NCBI RefSeq assembly: GCF_000026945.1
Contig: NC_012867.1
Span: 1,302,001-1,366,000 of the forward strand
Source of the DNA: Candida dubliniensis CD36
Taxonomy: Eukaryota; Ascomycota; Pichiomycetes; Serinales; Debaryomycetaceae
DNA: 64,000 nucleotides
Reading direction: 5' to 3'
This document shows positions 11,476-21,871 of this stretch, piece by piece. A program made the position numbers and the translations under genes. Within the stretch, counting starts at the first letter, position 1, and each line of letters begins with the position of its first letter. Under the pieces are notes generated by a model that worked only from the letters and a program-made list of their open reading frames with translations, ran no database searches and was not told the origin of the DNA.

Positions 11476-13323
11476 ATGACGAATGACGCAGTAAACTCTG
11501 ATCTCAATGAGAATCTGCCACTTTTGAATAAATCATCGAAAAGTCCAAAGACTACTATAGGATCAGAATCATCAAAACTAAACTCACAACCAATTAATAC
11601 CAGTTCTATCAGTGCCAACCCACTTCGTCATGCTCAATATTCAAGTCCACCGTTAAATAATTCAACATCTCGTCGTCCTCTTTCAGGTATCGCCCCAAAT
11701 ACCCCCTTGGAATACACTGAATTTGATGAATATTTGACATCCATGCGTCATCATTCTATTAGTGCCAGTGATTTTTATCAAAACAAGGCCGCAGAAAGAC
11801 CATTATTCCATCGTTTATTGTCCAGTCATCATTCTGTTACTAACCCAAACTCCCCATTTGACAACTATGTTAGTGGTAATATAAGCAGCACTCATATTAA
11901 TGCTCCGTTGTTCCCTCAAAACACAGGAGGTGATAGGAGCAGTATGGAATCTTTAGGCGAGTTTGGTGAACTAAGAAGATTGAGTGTTGTCGATTTCGTT
12001 AGTAGTTTGAGGCCAGCCAGATTAATCGGGACAGTATTGCCATTATGTACCTGGAAGGATTATTTCAAGCCCAACGTAGGCAAAATAAAGGGCAGTGATG
12101 TTCGAAAATATTATGAAGAACAGAATCATTTAATTGAAAAATTTACTGAAATTGATAATTTCTTGGATGCTGGTAAAATACATTACAACATGTTAAGAAA
12201 TTATGGATCCGATGTCAATGAATCACTAGCCGACATTGCCGAAGACCTGCACGAAAGTTCTCGTGCTGCATCGCCAAACAGTTTGAATGGAGGTGAGTTA
12301 CAAGCAACCGACCTTGAACGTGGTGATTCCACCTCAAAATACTCGACAAGATTTAATGATGTTCCCGGAAACGTTACTAATGATGGGTCAAGGTACCTTG
12401 GATATAACGAGGAGGAAACGAATTCACAAGTTTTAACTGCAATTTTGGTGAACTTTTTGATAAATATCTTATTGCTTATTGGAAAAATTGTTGTGACATT
12501 ATTAACTAGCTCAATGTCGGTTATTGCGTCTTTGGTTGATTCTATTTTAGATTTTTTGTCCACTTTTATTATTTATATTGTCAACAGATTGGCCACTCAA
12601 AATGATTGGAAGATTCAACATGCTTATCCAGTAGGAAGATCAAGATTGGAGCCTTTGGGTGTTTTAATTTTCTCCATCATTATTATCATTTCCTTCTTCC
12701 AAGTTGGTCAAGAATCTTTCAAACGATTGTTTTTCCCTACTCCGAATCAAAAAATCCCTGTTCCAATTGGTCTTGACGCAATCAGTATCATGATGATTAC
12801 TATAATTGCAAAACTAGGCTGTTGGATATGGTGTTCTAGTAGTCAGTCTTCGTCAGTACAAGCCTTGGCACAAGATGCCATGACCGATATTGTATTTAAC
12901 ACTGTCTCATTGTTGATGCCAACTATTGGACATTATTTCAATATTTGGTGGTTTGATCCCTTGGGTGCATTTGCATTGTCAATATATATTGTGGTCAACT
13001 GGGGACACACTGCGTTTGAACATATTAATAATTTGACTGGGGCTGCTGCCGATCCATTAGACTACAAAGTGATTTTGTATCTCGCGTACAGATTTGCCGA
13101 ACCAATCAAACAGATTACTGCATTGAAAGTGTACCATGTCGGAGACAATGTAAACGTGGAGATTGATTTGGTTTTTGCTAATGACAAATACAAATTGTCA
13201 TTTAAAGACTGTCACGATATTGCCGAAGCATTACAATATTCAATTGAAAGCTTACCTATGGTTGAAAGAGCGTTTGTTCATATCGATTACATGGAAGGTA
13301 ACTATAAAGGACATTTGAAATAA
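11476..13323 (+). CDS. Cation diffusion facilitator, Mn-type
   Basis: A 615-residue member of the cation diffusion facilitator family, which exchanges divalent metal for protons across organelle or plasma membranes. A long hydrophilic, Ser/Asn-rich N-terminus of about 315 residues precedes the membrane domain, which begins near residue 318. The two metal-site motifs are DxxxD in both places: D355/D359 in LVDSILDFL and D467/D471 in QDAMTDIV. DxxxD pairs are typical of the Mn-CDF branch, whereas Zn-CDFs usually have HxxxD/HxxxD, so manganese is the most likely substrate. Transmembrane helices run to about residue 520 and a cytosolic ferredoxin-like metal domain follows to the end. It converges closely (26 bases) on the zinc-cluster gene. 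Codon 14 is CTG, to be read as Ser. Localisation and metal are inferred. Confidence 0.88.
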   Translation: MTNDAVNSDLNENLPLLNKSSKSPKTTIGSESSKLNSQPINTSSISANPLRHAQYSSPPLNNSTSRRPLSGIAPNTPLEYTEFDEYLTSMRHHSISASDFYQNKAAERPLFHRLLSSHHSVTNPNSPFDNYVSGNISSTHINAPLFPQNTGGDRSSMESLGEFGELRRLSVVDFVSSLRPARLIGTVLPLCTWKDYFKPNVGKIKGSDVRKYYEEQNHLIEKFTEIDNFLDAGKIHYNMLRNYGSDVNESLADIAEDLHESSRAASPNSLNGGELQATDLERGDSTSKYSTRFNDVPGNVTNDGSRYLGYNEEETNSQVLTAILVNFLINILLLIGKIVVTLLTSSMSVIASLVDSILDFLSTFIIYIVNRLATQNDWKIQHAYPVGRSRLEPLGVLIFSIIIIISFFQVGQESFKRLFFPTPNQKIPVPIGLDAISIMMITIIAKLGCWIWCSSSQSSSVQALAQDAMTDIVFNTVSLLMPTIGHYFNIWWFDPLGAFALSIYIVVNWGHTAFEHINNLTGAAADPLDYKVILYLAYRFAEPIKQITALKVYHVGDNVNVEIDLVFANDKYKLSFKDCHDIAEALQYSIESLPMVERAFVHIDYMEGNYKGHLK

Positions 13324-13349
13324 ATCAAATAGAATAGAATCAATCTTAA

Positions 13350-15212
13350 TTATACAAAATTTACTTTTAAACAAGTTTCTAAATTGTTTTTGTAAGTGAC
13401 TATTATATCATGAGGGTAGTCAGTACTGATTCTCTCGAATTTATCAATCAACAGCTGGATTACACTGATAAGTCTTTTTCGATCTTTGGCTGGTAGCATA
13501 TCCTTGTAGGTCATTACCTTTTGTAATTTAATCATAAAAACACAACAAAAGTAGAATGTAAAATGAATTTGATCCGACAAATATGCAAAATATGAATCAT
13601 TTTCGATGTTATTTGTATGTGAAATAACTTGCAAGCAGTAACCATACATGGTCTCTAATAATTCTTCGTTATCAATTTTTTGGAACACATAGGTGAAAAT
13701 GTCTTCGTTTAGTATTCCATGATGAGCGACTTCCCCCAATAATTTCAATCTTGTAAAGCAATAAACATAGTATACCAACATGGAACAAAAATTGTAGTTG
13801 AATTCAAGAAAATGTAGAGCTGGTTGGCTAAACAAATACTCCCATTGAACAAACCATGATTTGATATCCAAAACAACCTTCTCAAATATATGATCCAAGT
13901 TTTGATAACTGTCAACCATTGACACACTTTGTAAATAATTATAAGTTATAAATAATAATCCAATTTCACTTACCATACGACCATCAAAATTTGTGGCATT
14001 TAATAAACTTAAGGTGGTGGCACATTTCTCAACTCTACTTGAATCTAAAATACACATTCTTCCAGAAAAAATACAGTTCAGTATATGGGCAAGACAAAGA
14101 TGATTGTAGATTCTCAATATTGTGAGCTTGTTATAAGTTTCACCGTGGATTTCCACAGTTTCGTCATCAATTTCTTTGAAATCATCTAATGCCGTTTTGG
14201 TAATAAATGTTGACAAGCCAATGTTTGATAAAAACCATGGATCAAGCTTTAAACTATCGTCCAACTTGGATAAGCTCTTCAGATATATGCTTAAGATCAC
14301 TAGTGCTTGTAGAAACTCAACCTGACCCAGCCCCGATCCAAAAGAAGTGTATTTAACCAATGAATTATTCAAATCTTGAGTTAATCGTTGTGTCAATAAA
14401 TGACATTTCATTGCTCTGTCATTTGGTCCCTTGTATTTATAATATCTAAACGATACAAGACAACAAGAGGTTAGTAATAATGTAGATTTCTCTTTTATTT
14501 GAACAATCAAATTTTCTGTGGAAAGAGACGATGAAAATGAAACCCATCGTCCGTAATTCCTTCGAAAATTCGATATCAATTCTGTTACTTCATGGTCCGA
14601 TAGAATCCCAAGACTTATAACGTCTTCCTGGTTTAGCACAGCATTTTTCAAAGTTGTGCTCAGTGTGTTAGGCTGGTTAGGAAATAATTGTTGTAATATT
14701 GCAATTGGGGATGCTGAGCTAACAGATTTAAAAGAATCAAATTGTGGGATATTTTGATCATTAGCGCTTACTGGGTTACTAGAACGACCTTTCATGGATT
14801 CATATGCATCTAACAATAATTTTGCATCTTCATTACGAGCCCCATTCTTCATGTAATTCAATATTTGATTTATGCCATCATGTATCAAATCAATTTTCTT
14901 TGTGGTTTCTTGATTTGATAAATTAAATGGTAACATCCCACCTATTGCATCTTGATTCTCTTCTTTTTCAAAAGAACATGCCTTACTTAAGAAGCGACAT
15001 CTTAAACATGAACTGGGGTTTTCTGGTGATCGGAAACATCTAGTTTTCTGTTTACGGCATAATTCACAAGCTTTTAATGTTCTTGATGCTTGTGCATATT
15101 TCCTGGTTTTATCCTTTTCTGTTGAAGTACCAGTTGTGGTGGCGGAGTTTACAGTAGATGATTTTCGTTTTTTGGAAGATCCTGGAGTTGTATCAGGTGG
15201 TACTGAAATCAT
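13350..15212 (-). CDS. Zn2Cys6 fungal transcription factor
   Basis: A 620-residue zinc-cluster regulator. The binuclear cluster is clear near the N-terminus, with cysteines at residues 49, 52, 59, 69, 72 and 79 (C-x2-C-x6-C-x9-C-x2-C-x6-C). The preceding stretch is basic (GSSKKRKSS, residues 11-19). The rest is the largely helical middle-homology type region usual for these proteins, with no membrane segment. Such factors normally bind paired CGG triplets as dimers; the target genes cannot be read from the sequence. The start at 15212 gives 48 residues before the first cysteine. The gene runs leftward and its stop nearly touches that of the metal transporter. I do not recognise a specific orthologue and give no symbol. 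Confidence 0.9.
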   Translation of the reverse strand: MISVPPDTTPGSSKKRKSSTVNSATTTGTSTEKDKTRKYAQASRTLKACELCRKQKTRCFRSPENPSSCLRCRFLSKACSFEKEENQDAIGGMLPFNLSNQETTKKIDLIHDGINQILNYMKNGARNEDAKLLLDAYESMKGRSSNPVSANDQNIPQFDSFKSVSSASPIAILQQLFPNQPNTLSTTLKNAVLNQEDVISLGILSDHEVTELISNFRRNYGRWVSFSSSLSTENLIVQIKEKSTLLLTSCCLVSFRYYKYKGPNDRAMKCHLLTQRLTQDLNNSLVKYTSFGSGLGQVEFLQALVILSIYLKSLSKLDDSLKLDPWFLSNIGLSTFITKTALDDFKEIDDETVEIHGETYNKLTILRIYNHLCLAHILNCIFSGRMCILDSSRVEKCATTLSLLNATNFDGRMVSEIGLLFITYNYLQSVSMVDSYQNLDHIFEKVVLDIKSWFVQWEYLFSQPALHFLEFNYNFCSMLVYYVYCFTRLKLLGEVAHHGILNEDIFTYVFQKIDNEELLETMYGYCLQVISHTNNIENDSYFAYLSDQIHFTFYFCCVFMIKLQKVMTYKDMLPAKDRKRLISVIQLLIDKFERISTDYPHDIIVTYKNNLETCLKVNFV

Positions 15213-15932
15213 TTGTATTTATGGTTATTTTTGTGGGGGTATTTATTTTCTTCAATTCTGGGGTAAAGAAAGAAAAACAGAAGATAAAGAATGAAAAATA
15301 TTTGTATTTGTTGATTTGTTCAAGTTGTTATTTTCCCGACGGAATTGCCGAAGGAAGATGAAAATATCTATTGATAAGAGAAATATTACAACTCAAACAA
15401 ATCCAAATTCTCTTACTATCCAGCAGAAAAAAAAAAAGACTCCATACGAGTCCAACCTTATTATGATTAGTTTGAAATACTATTGGATACTGGTATGAAG
15501 TGAATCTGACAATATTCTGCCAACAGAAGCAATAGTTTTGTTATTGCGAGGGCAATTGTTGCTTCTTCTACAAATTGAAATTGATGAAAATACACGATTT
15601 ATAAAGTGTGTGTACCTGGGCTATTACAGGTATTTTAGTTTCAATTAATAATGTCACTCCTCAGAACGCTGGCATCACCAACTTCCGCTCAATGAGCTCA
15701 TGAAATGTCAAATATTTAGCATTTCTACTTCTAATGACTACTTCAAGTCTGTCTCCATAGACATATTGTAATATATTAAATAATTACAGGTGTTTTGAAA
15801 ATAGTTTGTACATTTTAAATTACTGAAAGTATTGGTTTGCAAGTTAGACGAAACAAAAATGAACACTCCATTCGTATCACCAAATAGAATCCCATATTAT
15901 TTTATCATCCTATCTTTGTTAGATATACGTCC
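15213..15932. other. Intergenic region, zinc-cluster gene / IFA locus
   Basis: A 720-base region between two diverging genes. It contains A-rich and T-rich tracts and two small fortuitous frames, and no gene or RNA is supported. It presumably serves as promoter for the zinc-cluster gene on the left and the former promoter of the IFA gene on the right. Confidence 0.45.
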
Positions 15933-18036
15933 ATGACAATCATAACCACAGACGTTGAACTCTTTCTGGAAGTAGCCAAACTTCCCTCCGAAATCACTAC
16001 TATAATACTTGGTTATTTACCGAAATGTATACTACCTAAGTTATTGTACTTCCCACCGATTCAAAAGGAAGTGTCTTCTGCAATTTTATCAGACGTTAAT
16101 ATTACTTGGTACGCTAATAGACACAAGGGTAGTGATGCACCTGTTGTTGGTTACTCCGAATGTGACTGTGACCGGTTTAAAATTGAACTTACTGATTTGA
16201 AGAAGGGAATTGCTCAATGGAATGTATACCCAAGAGCAATCCATATGCACGGAGAATTTGTAAGTAGGGATGTTTTGGATACTTTCCCCAGGCTTTTAAA
16301 GGAAGCTCTGAGTATTAATGGTACTCTTTCTCAGGGTGAAGGTATAAAAGCAGAAGAATTGTTAAATAAATTCTTGGATTCTTCTATTACGTTTGATTCT
16401 TTAAGATTGTCAAGTTTTTGGGATCCAGTTACGTTTCCACCAATTGCCAGATACATTCGGTTATTTGACACCACATTGAATAGCTATGCGATTCCAGGTG
16501 CAAAACAGATGGATATACGTTTTGATGATAATGAACCCCAAACATACACTTTTTCACCCGATTTAAAAGATTTGTGTATTCGCTTTAACTCCACGATTCA
16601 AGTGACTTTACCTCCAAATTAACAAAAACTATGTATGACAACATCTTTGGATTCAGCAAATTTCGTACCTGAAGAATTGGTACATTTAGAGTATTTACAA
16701 CTCGAGTTACCGAACATTAAATCATTTGCTGAAACTGGAATAATTGCTCCAAATCTAAAAATACTAAAATTAGAAAAGTGTGGTAATTTAATCAACCTTG
16801 ATACCTTGAAACAGTTTGAACTGTTAAAGCATCTAGTTTTAAAGTACTGTGTCTATCCAGTTAACTTATTTGAGAGAAGTTCTTTTACTGAGCTAGAAAG
16901 TTTTGAGTACACTGGAAAAGGCTTGCCAGTTTCAGGTAACTCCGGTAGTGCAACTTTGACTTTTCCTTCCAACTTGACACTGTTACTGATCAATAATATT
17001 GGAGAAACAGATGTTAATTTGAGTACTCTAGTGTTTCCTGCGTTTAGAACTTTTGAATTTAACATTTAATGATGGATACTTTCATTTAGGTGACAATTTG
17101 CAATATATTCACATTGAGACATCAAGACTTGCATTTGAGAGTGGTTTCAGAATTCCAAATTTTGCTGGGGAGTTGTTATTACAAGCTGATTATCTCACAT
17201 TTGAAAGCCTGGATTTTATGTATCATTTGCCGAATAGTCTCACACGGTTGCACTTGATTGCAAACAAGAAGGGGAAAATGTCTCGTCTAATTCAGGAAAT
17301 TAAATGGCCCTTAGTATTAGGTGATTTTGTTTTTAAAAATTTTAATATTGATTACCGGATATTAGAATTATTGAACTTGGAAGTATCCAGACTTGAAGCG
17401 ATCAATATTCGTGGGGGTAATATCAAGACGTTTGATATTGATCTATTTCCAGTTAGTGTTAAACATCTAACTTTGATGGAAATGGGAATACAAGAGCTAC
17501 CTGCGTCGTTTGAAAGGTTGAAGAACTTACGCAAGTTGTCACTAATGGGAAATCAATTAAAGGCAGTAAACTCTGTCAAATTACCGGCGTCATCATTGGA
17601 AGCATTAGATATACGTCAATGTGACCTTCGTTTGATATCGCCATTCTTGGTTTCAATGTACGAAGAAAAGAATAAGAACGCAAAACTAAGAATACAGGCT
17701 ACTGGAAATTTGAATTTGAATGTAATTGACGTGAGGAAAGTAATGAAAGCAATCAAAGGACTTTCATTGGAGCTTAGCAAGTTTGATGAAACATTGAGAG
17801 AAATATCAAATCATTCTTCTCGCTTGTCTTGTATGCATGGGATTTTTGATCCATATGCGGATGAGACTAAAGCTTCTGGAAAGAGCGATATTATTCTTGA
17901 CTATGATTCAGATGATCTTTACAATGGAAGTGTGTTTACCCTGGATGAAGAATATACTGACGATGATGATTATGGTGGCCGTAACGTTATTGTGGAAGCA
18001 TTGGGCTTAGATAGTGACGATGAATCAGATTCTTGA
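15933..18036 (+). pseudogene. IFA-family leucine-rich protein gene, broken by one stop and one frameshift
   Basis: This locus reads as one long protein of about 700 residues, split into three pieces. Piece one (15933-16622) begins with the IFA-family hallmark, seen here as LPSEITTIILGYLPK followed by LPKLLYFPPIQK, an F-box-like N-terminus. It ends at an in-frame TAA at 16620. Piece two continues in the same frame to 17069. The neighbouring paralogue has a leucine codon exactly where the TAA lies, so this is a simple nonsense change. Around 17053-17069 the frame shifts and piece three runs to 18036, carrying leucine-rich repeats (for example LKNLRKLSLMGNQL) and a strongly acidic tail. Each piece is otherwise well preserved, so the damage looks recent or possibly allelic. 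The IFA function is unknown. Confidence 0.8.
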
Positions 18037-18737
18037 GGCATCAGTATATTATGTACTATTTTATTTATGTAACAGATATTTTAACGGCAATTCTCGTACA
18101 GGTAGTGATTGTCATTGGAATACTAATTAAGCTGCTGGTAAATCAATTCTAACCATACAAGCTTGATTATACTCTAGTGCTGCCCTCAAAAACATTTTAC
18201 TGATATAATAAGTTTTGATCGAATTGAGTCAAACTGTGTAGTTTAAATAGTATGATCATCCTATACTTTCGTGGAATTCTTTCAGCAGGGTGTTAATAGC
18301 TTCTTTACATAGTTCGTAATAATTATCTAGGAACCTTTTTTTTTGAGGCCAATTTTAAGCGAAATTTGGTAGTACCATGCTTCATTGCCCTAATAATTTA
18401 TTTTTAAGTTCAGTTGATTTTGTCGTTTCCAATGAGCATGCCAATATTATGTCTTACTAGTGTTGCATCTACTTCCAACAATATTTAATGAATAGTTTCA
18501 GAAAATGTTAGCTATTCATCTTTTTATATTAGAATGATACTCCCAGAGTTATCTTAACAATTATGTTATCAATTTGGTATCAGAAACTATCCACACAATT
18601 TATCATAGATAAGACACCAAGGTGCTGTAATACTGTCCACAACATACAACACACCAATATTATTAAAAAGAAGTTGATTATTCGTTAGCTGAAACACTAG
18701 CTTTTTGATTTGTCAAGTATTAATAAGCCCATTCTCT
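18037..18737. other. Intergenic region between two IFA loci
   Basis: About 700 bases with no supported gene. I see no extended similarity between this DNA and the upstream region of the first IFA locus. Confidence 0.4.
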
Positions 18738-20160
18738 ATGCCATCTACAAACAAAAATGTAAATCTTTTCATTAGGTTAGCAGAACTTCCATTGGATATT
18801 ATTGCTATTATAGTTGATTACTTACCCAAATGTGAGTTACCGCAACTTTTATATTTTCCGCCTATTAGGAGAACTGTTGCTTCTGCAATTTTTTCAGATG
18901 TGGAAAGTACTGGAGAGGTTACGAAGCACCAAGGAAGTGACAAACCAGGCGTTAGATTCTCGGAATGTGGTTGTACTCATATTTCTTTCCAACCAGAAAG
19001 TTTGAAAAAGGGTGTCAACCAGTGGAAGATATTCCCGAAGGTTGTTCACTTAGAGGACTTTTTTTTGCATTTAGAGTAACATATAAGAGTTTTCCAGAGG
19101 TTTTATATAATGCTATGAAAGTTAATGCTGTTCTTTGTACAGATAACTTTATTTCAGATGCAGACTTAGATATTGTTAGAAATTCCGGAGTAATATTTGA
19201 TTCGTTAAGTTTAATGTTGTTTAAATATGTAAGTGGATTACCCACTGTTATCACAAGTCTTGAATTAATCAATACCAAATTGGATAACTACATAATTGAT
19301 GGCCTTAAAAAATTGACATTGGAACTCTACGGTGATGACGACACAACAGAATATTCATTTTCCTCATCTTTAGAATATTTGGATATCACAGTCAACGAAA
19401 TAACTAAAATAACTTTGCCTCCAAAATTACGCTACTTTCATGTTAGTACATTCCTGGAATCAGTAGATTTTGTATGTGAGGAAATGCTTTACTTGGAGAA
19501 TTTGTGGTTAGAATTACCTGGTATCAACTCCCTTGAAGATACTGGAATACATGCTCCTAATTTGAAAAGTAAATCAATATACAGCTATAGAGATTTTTCC
19601 TTTGGGATATTCTGAAATGATTACAATATTAAAAATAATTTATTTCTGAAGAATCGTATTCATTGCGTTGGTCTACTGCGTGAAGAATTTTTTCCTGATC
19701 TTGAGACTATTCAATATGATACCAAATATTTAAGGATCATAGTGGATGGGAACCTATTATTGGTATTTCCTCCATCAGAGTTCCTAATATTAGTAAAATG
19801 TTTAGATTATGAGCTGAATATTGAACTTTCAGGAGTCTGAATTCTTGGAACCTTTTGATCAGTGGATTTAGAACCTTTCGTTTAATCACTGGGAAGAAAG
19901 ACCAAATGGCTGTTACGAATAGAGTTTCATTTTGGTTCATTTTAATATTGACAGCAACACATTAGAATTGTTAAAAATGAAGGGTTCTAAACTTAAAGAA
20001 ATTGAAATCTATAAAAGCGACGCGAATAAATTATATGTTGATTAATCATCAGATACTGTATAGTAACAGATTTTATAGCTTGTGGGGATTCAAAAGCCAG
20101 TTATAATTACTCAGGTAATTTACACAAGTCGGATTTACAGTTTGAATTCATATATATATA
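18738..20160 (+). pseudogene. Second IFA-family gene, heavily decayed
   Basis: From ATG 18738 the product starts like the first IFA copy (LPLDIIAIIVDYLPK, LPQLLYFPPIRR). A run of eight T at 19059-19066 marks a frameshift. The upstream frame stops at 19079, while the downstream frame continues the homology to 19615 (for example FDSLSLMLFKYVSGLPTVIT). That frame derails after HAPNLK, where the first copy continues with more repeats. Fragments persist further down: 19946-20044 still encodes an FNID...LELL stretch alignable with FNIDYRILELL of the first copy. A faint GIQ-containing match appears near 20080. The end coordinate is approximate. With several lesions and lost segments this is a true pseudogene. 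Its lower decay at the 5' end suggests that the first frameshift was not necessarily the first event. Confidence 0.78.
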
Positions 20161-20593
20161 TATTTACATCAAGATGATTTTTACGTTGTAATAACTCCAG
20201 AGTAAACTGATGTTCTATTTCGCTTTGCTTTCTTTGATTTACATCAGAGTAATTCTATGTTTAATGAAGGAATCATAATGATTTCATGGTCATCTTGAAA
20301 ACCTCTTTGAGTTCTTTAATTTCAACCTACTAGAAAGATAAAAAAACGCTTTTATGTATAAATGGCAGGGAGGCAGAGAATTAAATCCTTGATTTCAAGA
20401 ATTGTTATTCTTTGGACAAAATGAAAATTATTTTTACTATTTAGCCTATGCCGACAACGTCTAAGCTATTGGAAATTCCCTTAATTTCCACTGTAAACAA
20501 GAAGTACTTTTCGAACTCTACTTTTGCATCTAGAGTTACATTACTATTTCTTTTCCTGAAGGTATCCAAGTTAAGCTAATCTGATGGCCTAAC
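20161..20593. other. Region between decayed IFA gene and the inverted repeat
   Basis: No established gene. A short rightward frame of 43 residues starts at ATG 20448 and stops at 20579, just before the repeat edge. It may be chance or the beginning of a gene truncated when the repeat arose. Confidence 0.4.
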
Positions 20594-20600
20594 TCCCTAC

Positions 20601-21674
20601 TCACATAACTTTATACAACACCCCATCGTGTTTCATATCCATATCGGTTATCTTGACCCCACGATTGATCAATAGATGGTCAAAATCAATTGTCCCGTAA
20701 TATTCCACTACCCCGACTCTCACCATTGACTTGTCTGACACCATAAACTTGCCACGAAATTGGATCGTGTAATCACGTTGTTTATTCAAATTCACTTTCT
20801 CTTTGTCCATTTTCACTTCGTGTACTTTCCCACTCCCTTGTTCATGGGTCTTGATGTTGGCCTCTGTACTCTCCAACCGGTCCAACCCCAACCCTGTCAG
20901 TGTCATTGCATTGTTGATCACCGACACCGCATTGATGGGTTTCACAACCCAACGGAAATCAACCTTACTGGAGTGCGTGTGACTACTGTCAACAGTTTTC
21001 GTGATGTCAATTTGCAACCCAGAAACACTGGGGTATTGGGACTCCACCCATATCTCAAACTCACCATCACTATTTGGATGTGAGTCCACAGTCAAGGGAA
21101 GACCAAATATTTGTCGAATTTCTCGATTCGCTGATAACCCTTCCAACACCGCATACTTGATGTTCTTCTCTTGTAGTACACGGCAAAACTGTTCCACATC
21201 GTTGGTGTCATGGTGGTTATGTGTTCCTCCATCTGTGGTCAGTTGATTGATTTCTGTCATGATGTATTCGTAGAATTCCGGGTCAAAGTATTTCAATCCA
21301 TGTGGGAACAGATACGCTGTCTGGTACAAGATGTTGCCATTAAACCATAATGGGAGAAATATCGCTCGTTTCCTTGATTTCCCATCTGGTAATATCTCAT
21401 CCTGGAATCTTTTATACTGAACTGCCACAAACAACAACATTGTGAGTGAACTAGACGCAGCAATTAATATGACAATAGTGCGCAAGGGTAATCGGTTGTT
21501 TCGTTGGATCGGGAACATGGCCAGTTGTGTGTTTAATTGGTGGATGGTGTTCCTGCCCCTGAGTAGTTGTGGTTCGCTGGTGCAGAAATACCTCCTATAG
21601 GGTATGAAAGTGGTGATTGGCCGGGCACAACTCCAATTCCTTGCTGATAGTCGTAGTATGTTTCGAGTGATCAT
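20601..21674 (-). CDS. AIM39: Aim39-family mitochondrial protein, copy 1
   Basis: A 357-residue protein related to S. cerevisiae Aim39, a mitochondrial protein of unknown molecular role named for altered mitochondrial inheritance in mutants. The first 40 residues are rich in Arg, Ser and Thr without acidic residues until FCTSEPQ, which fits a cleavable mitochondrial presequence. A single hydrophobic segment near residues 65-86 (TIVILIAASSSLTMLLFVAV) suggests inner-membrane anchoring. Family segments seen include VLEGLSANREIRQIFGLPL, FEIWVESQYPSVSGLQ and DSSHTH. The product of the second copy at 32669-33742 differs at two positions that I see (E/Q in the presequence and H/R in the NHHDTND stretch). 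This copy ends in TGA, the other in TAA, because the repeat ends there. Confidence 0.82.
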   Translation of the reverse strand: MITRNILRLSARNWSCARPITTFIPYRRYFCTSEPQLLRGRNTIHQLNTQLAMFPIQRNNRLPLRTIVILIAASSSLTMLLFVAVQYKRFQDEILPDGKSRKRAIFLPLWFNGNILYQTAYLFPHGLKYFDPEFYEYIMTEINQLTTDGGTHNHHDTNDVEQFCRVLQEKNIKYAVLEGLSANREIRQIFGLPLTVDSHPNSDGEFEIWVESQYPSVSGLQIDITKTVDSSHTHSSKVDFRWVVKPINAVSVINNAMTLTGLGLDRLESTEANIKTHEQGSGKVHEVKMDKEKVNLNKQRDYTIQFRGKFMVSDKSMVRVGVVEYYGTIDFDHLLINRGVKITDMDMKHDGVLYKVM

Positions 21675-21871
21675 TTGTGCTGATTGATGATGGATTAAAC
21701 GGAGTCTTTTGGTTGTGATTCCTTTTTTTCTTGTTTGTTCTATTTTCTACTTTTTTGCGTGTTTCTTGGTGTGCGACATCTGACCCAGCTCGTATTACAT
21801 GCTGACTGCGAAAAAGCACATCAACAATACTCGGAAGTTATACATTAATAATACAGATATAAAGTATTTGT

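Noticed and set aside
20760..21083. Antisense frames inside AIM39 (and their mirror in the right arm)
   Set aside because: They occur in both arms only because the arms are copies; composition follows the sense codons.
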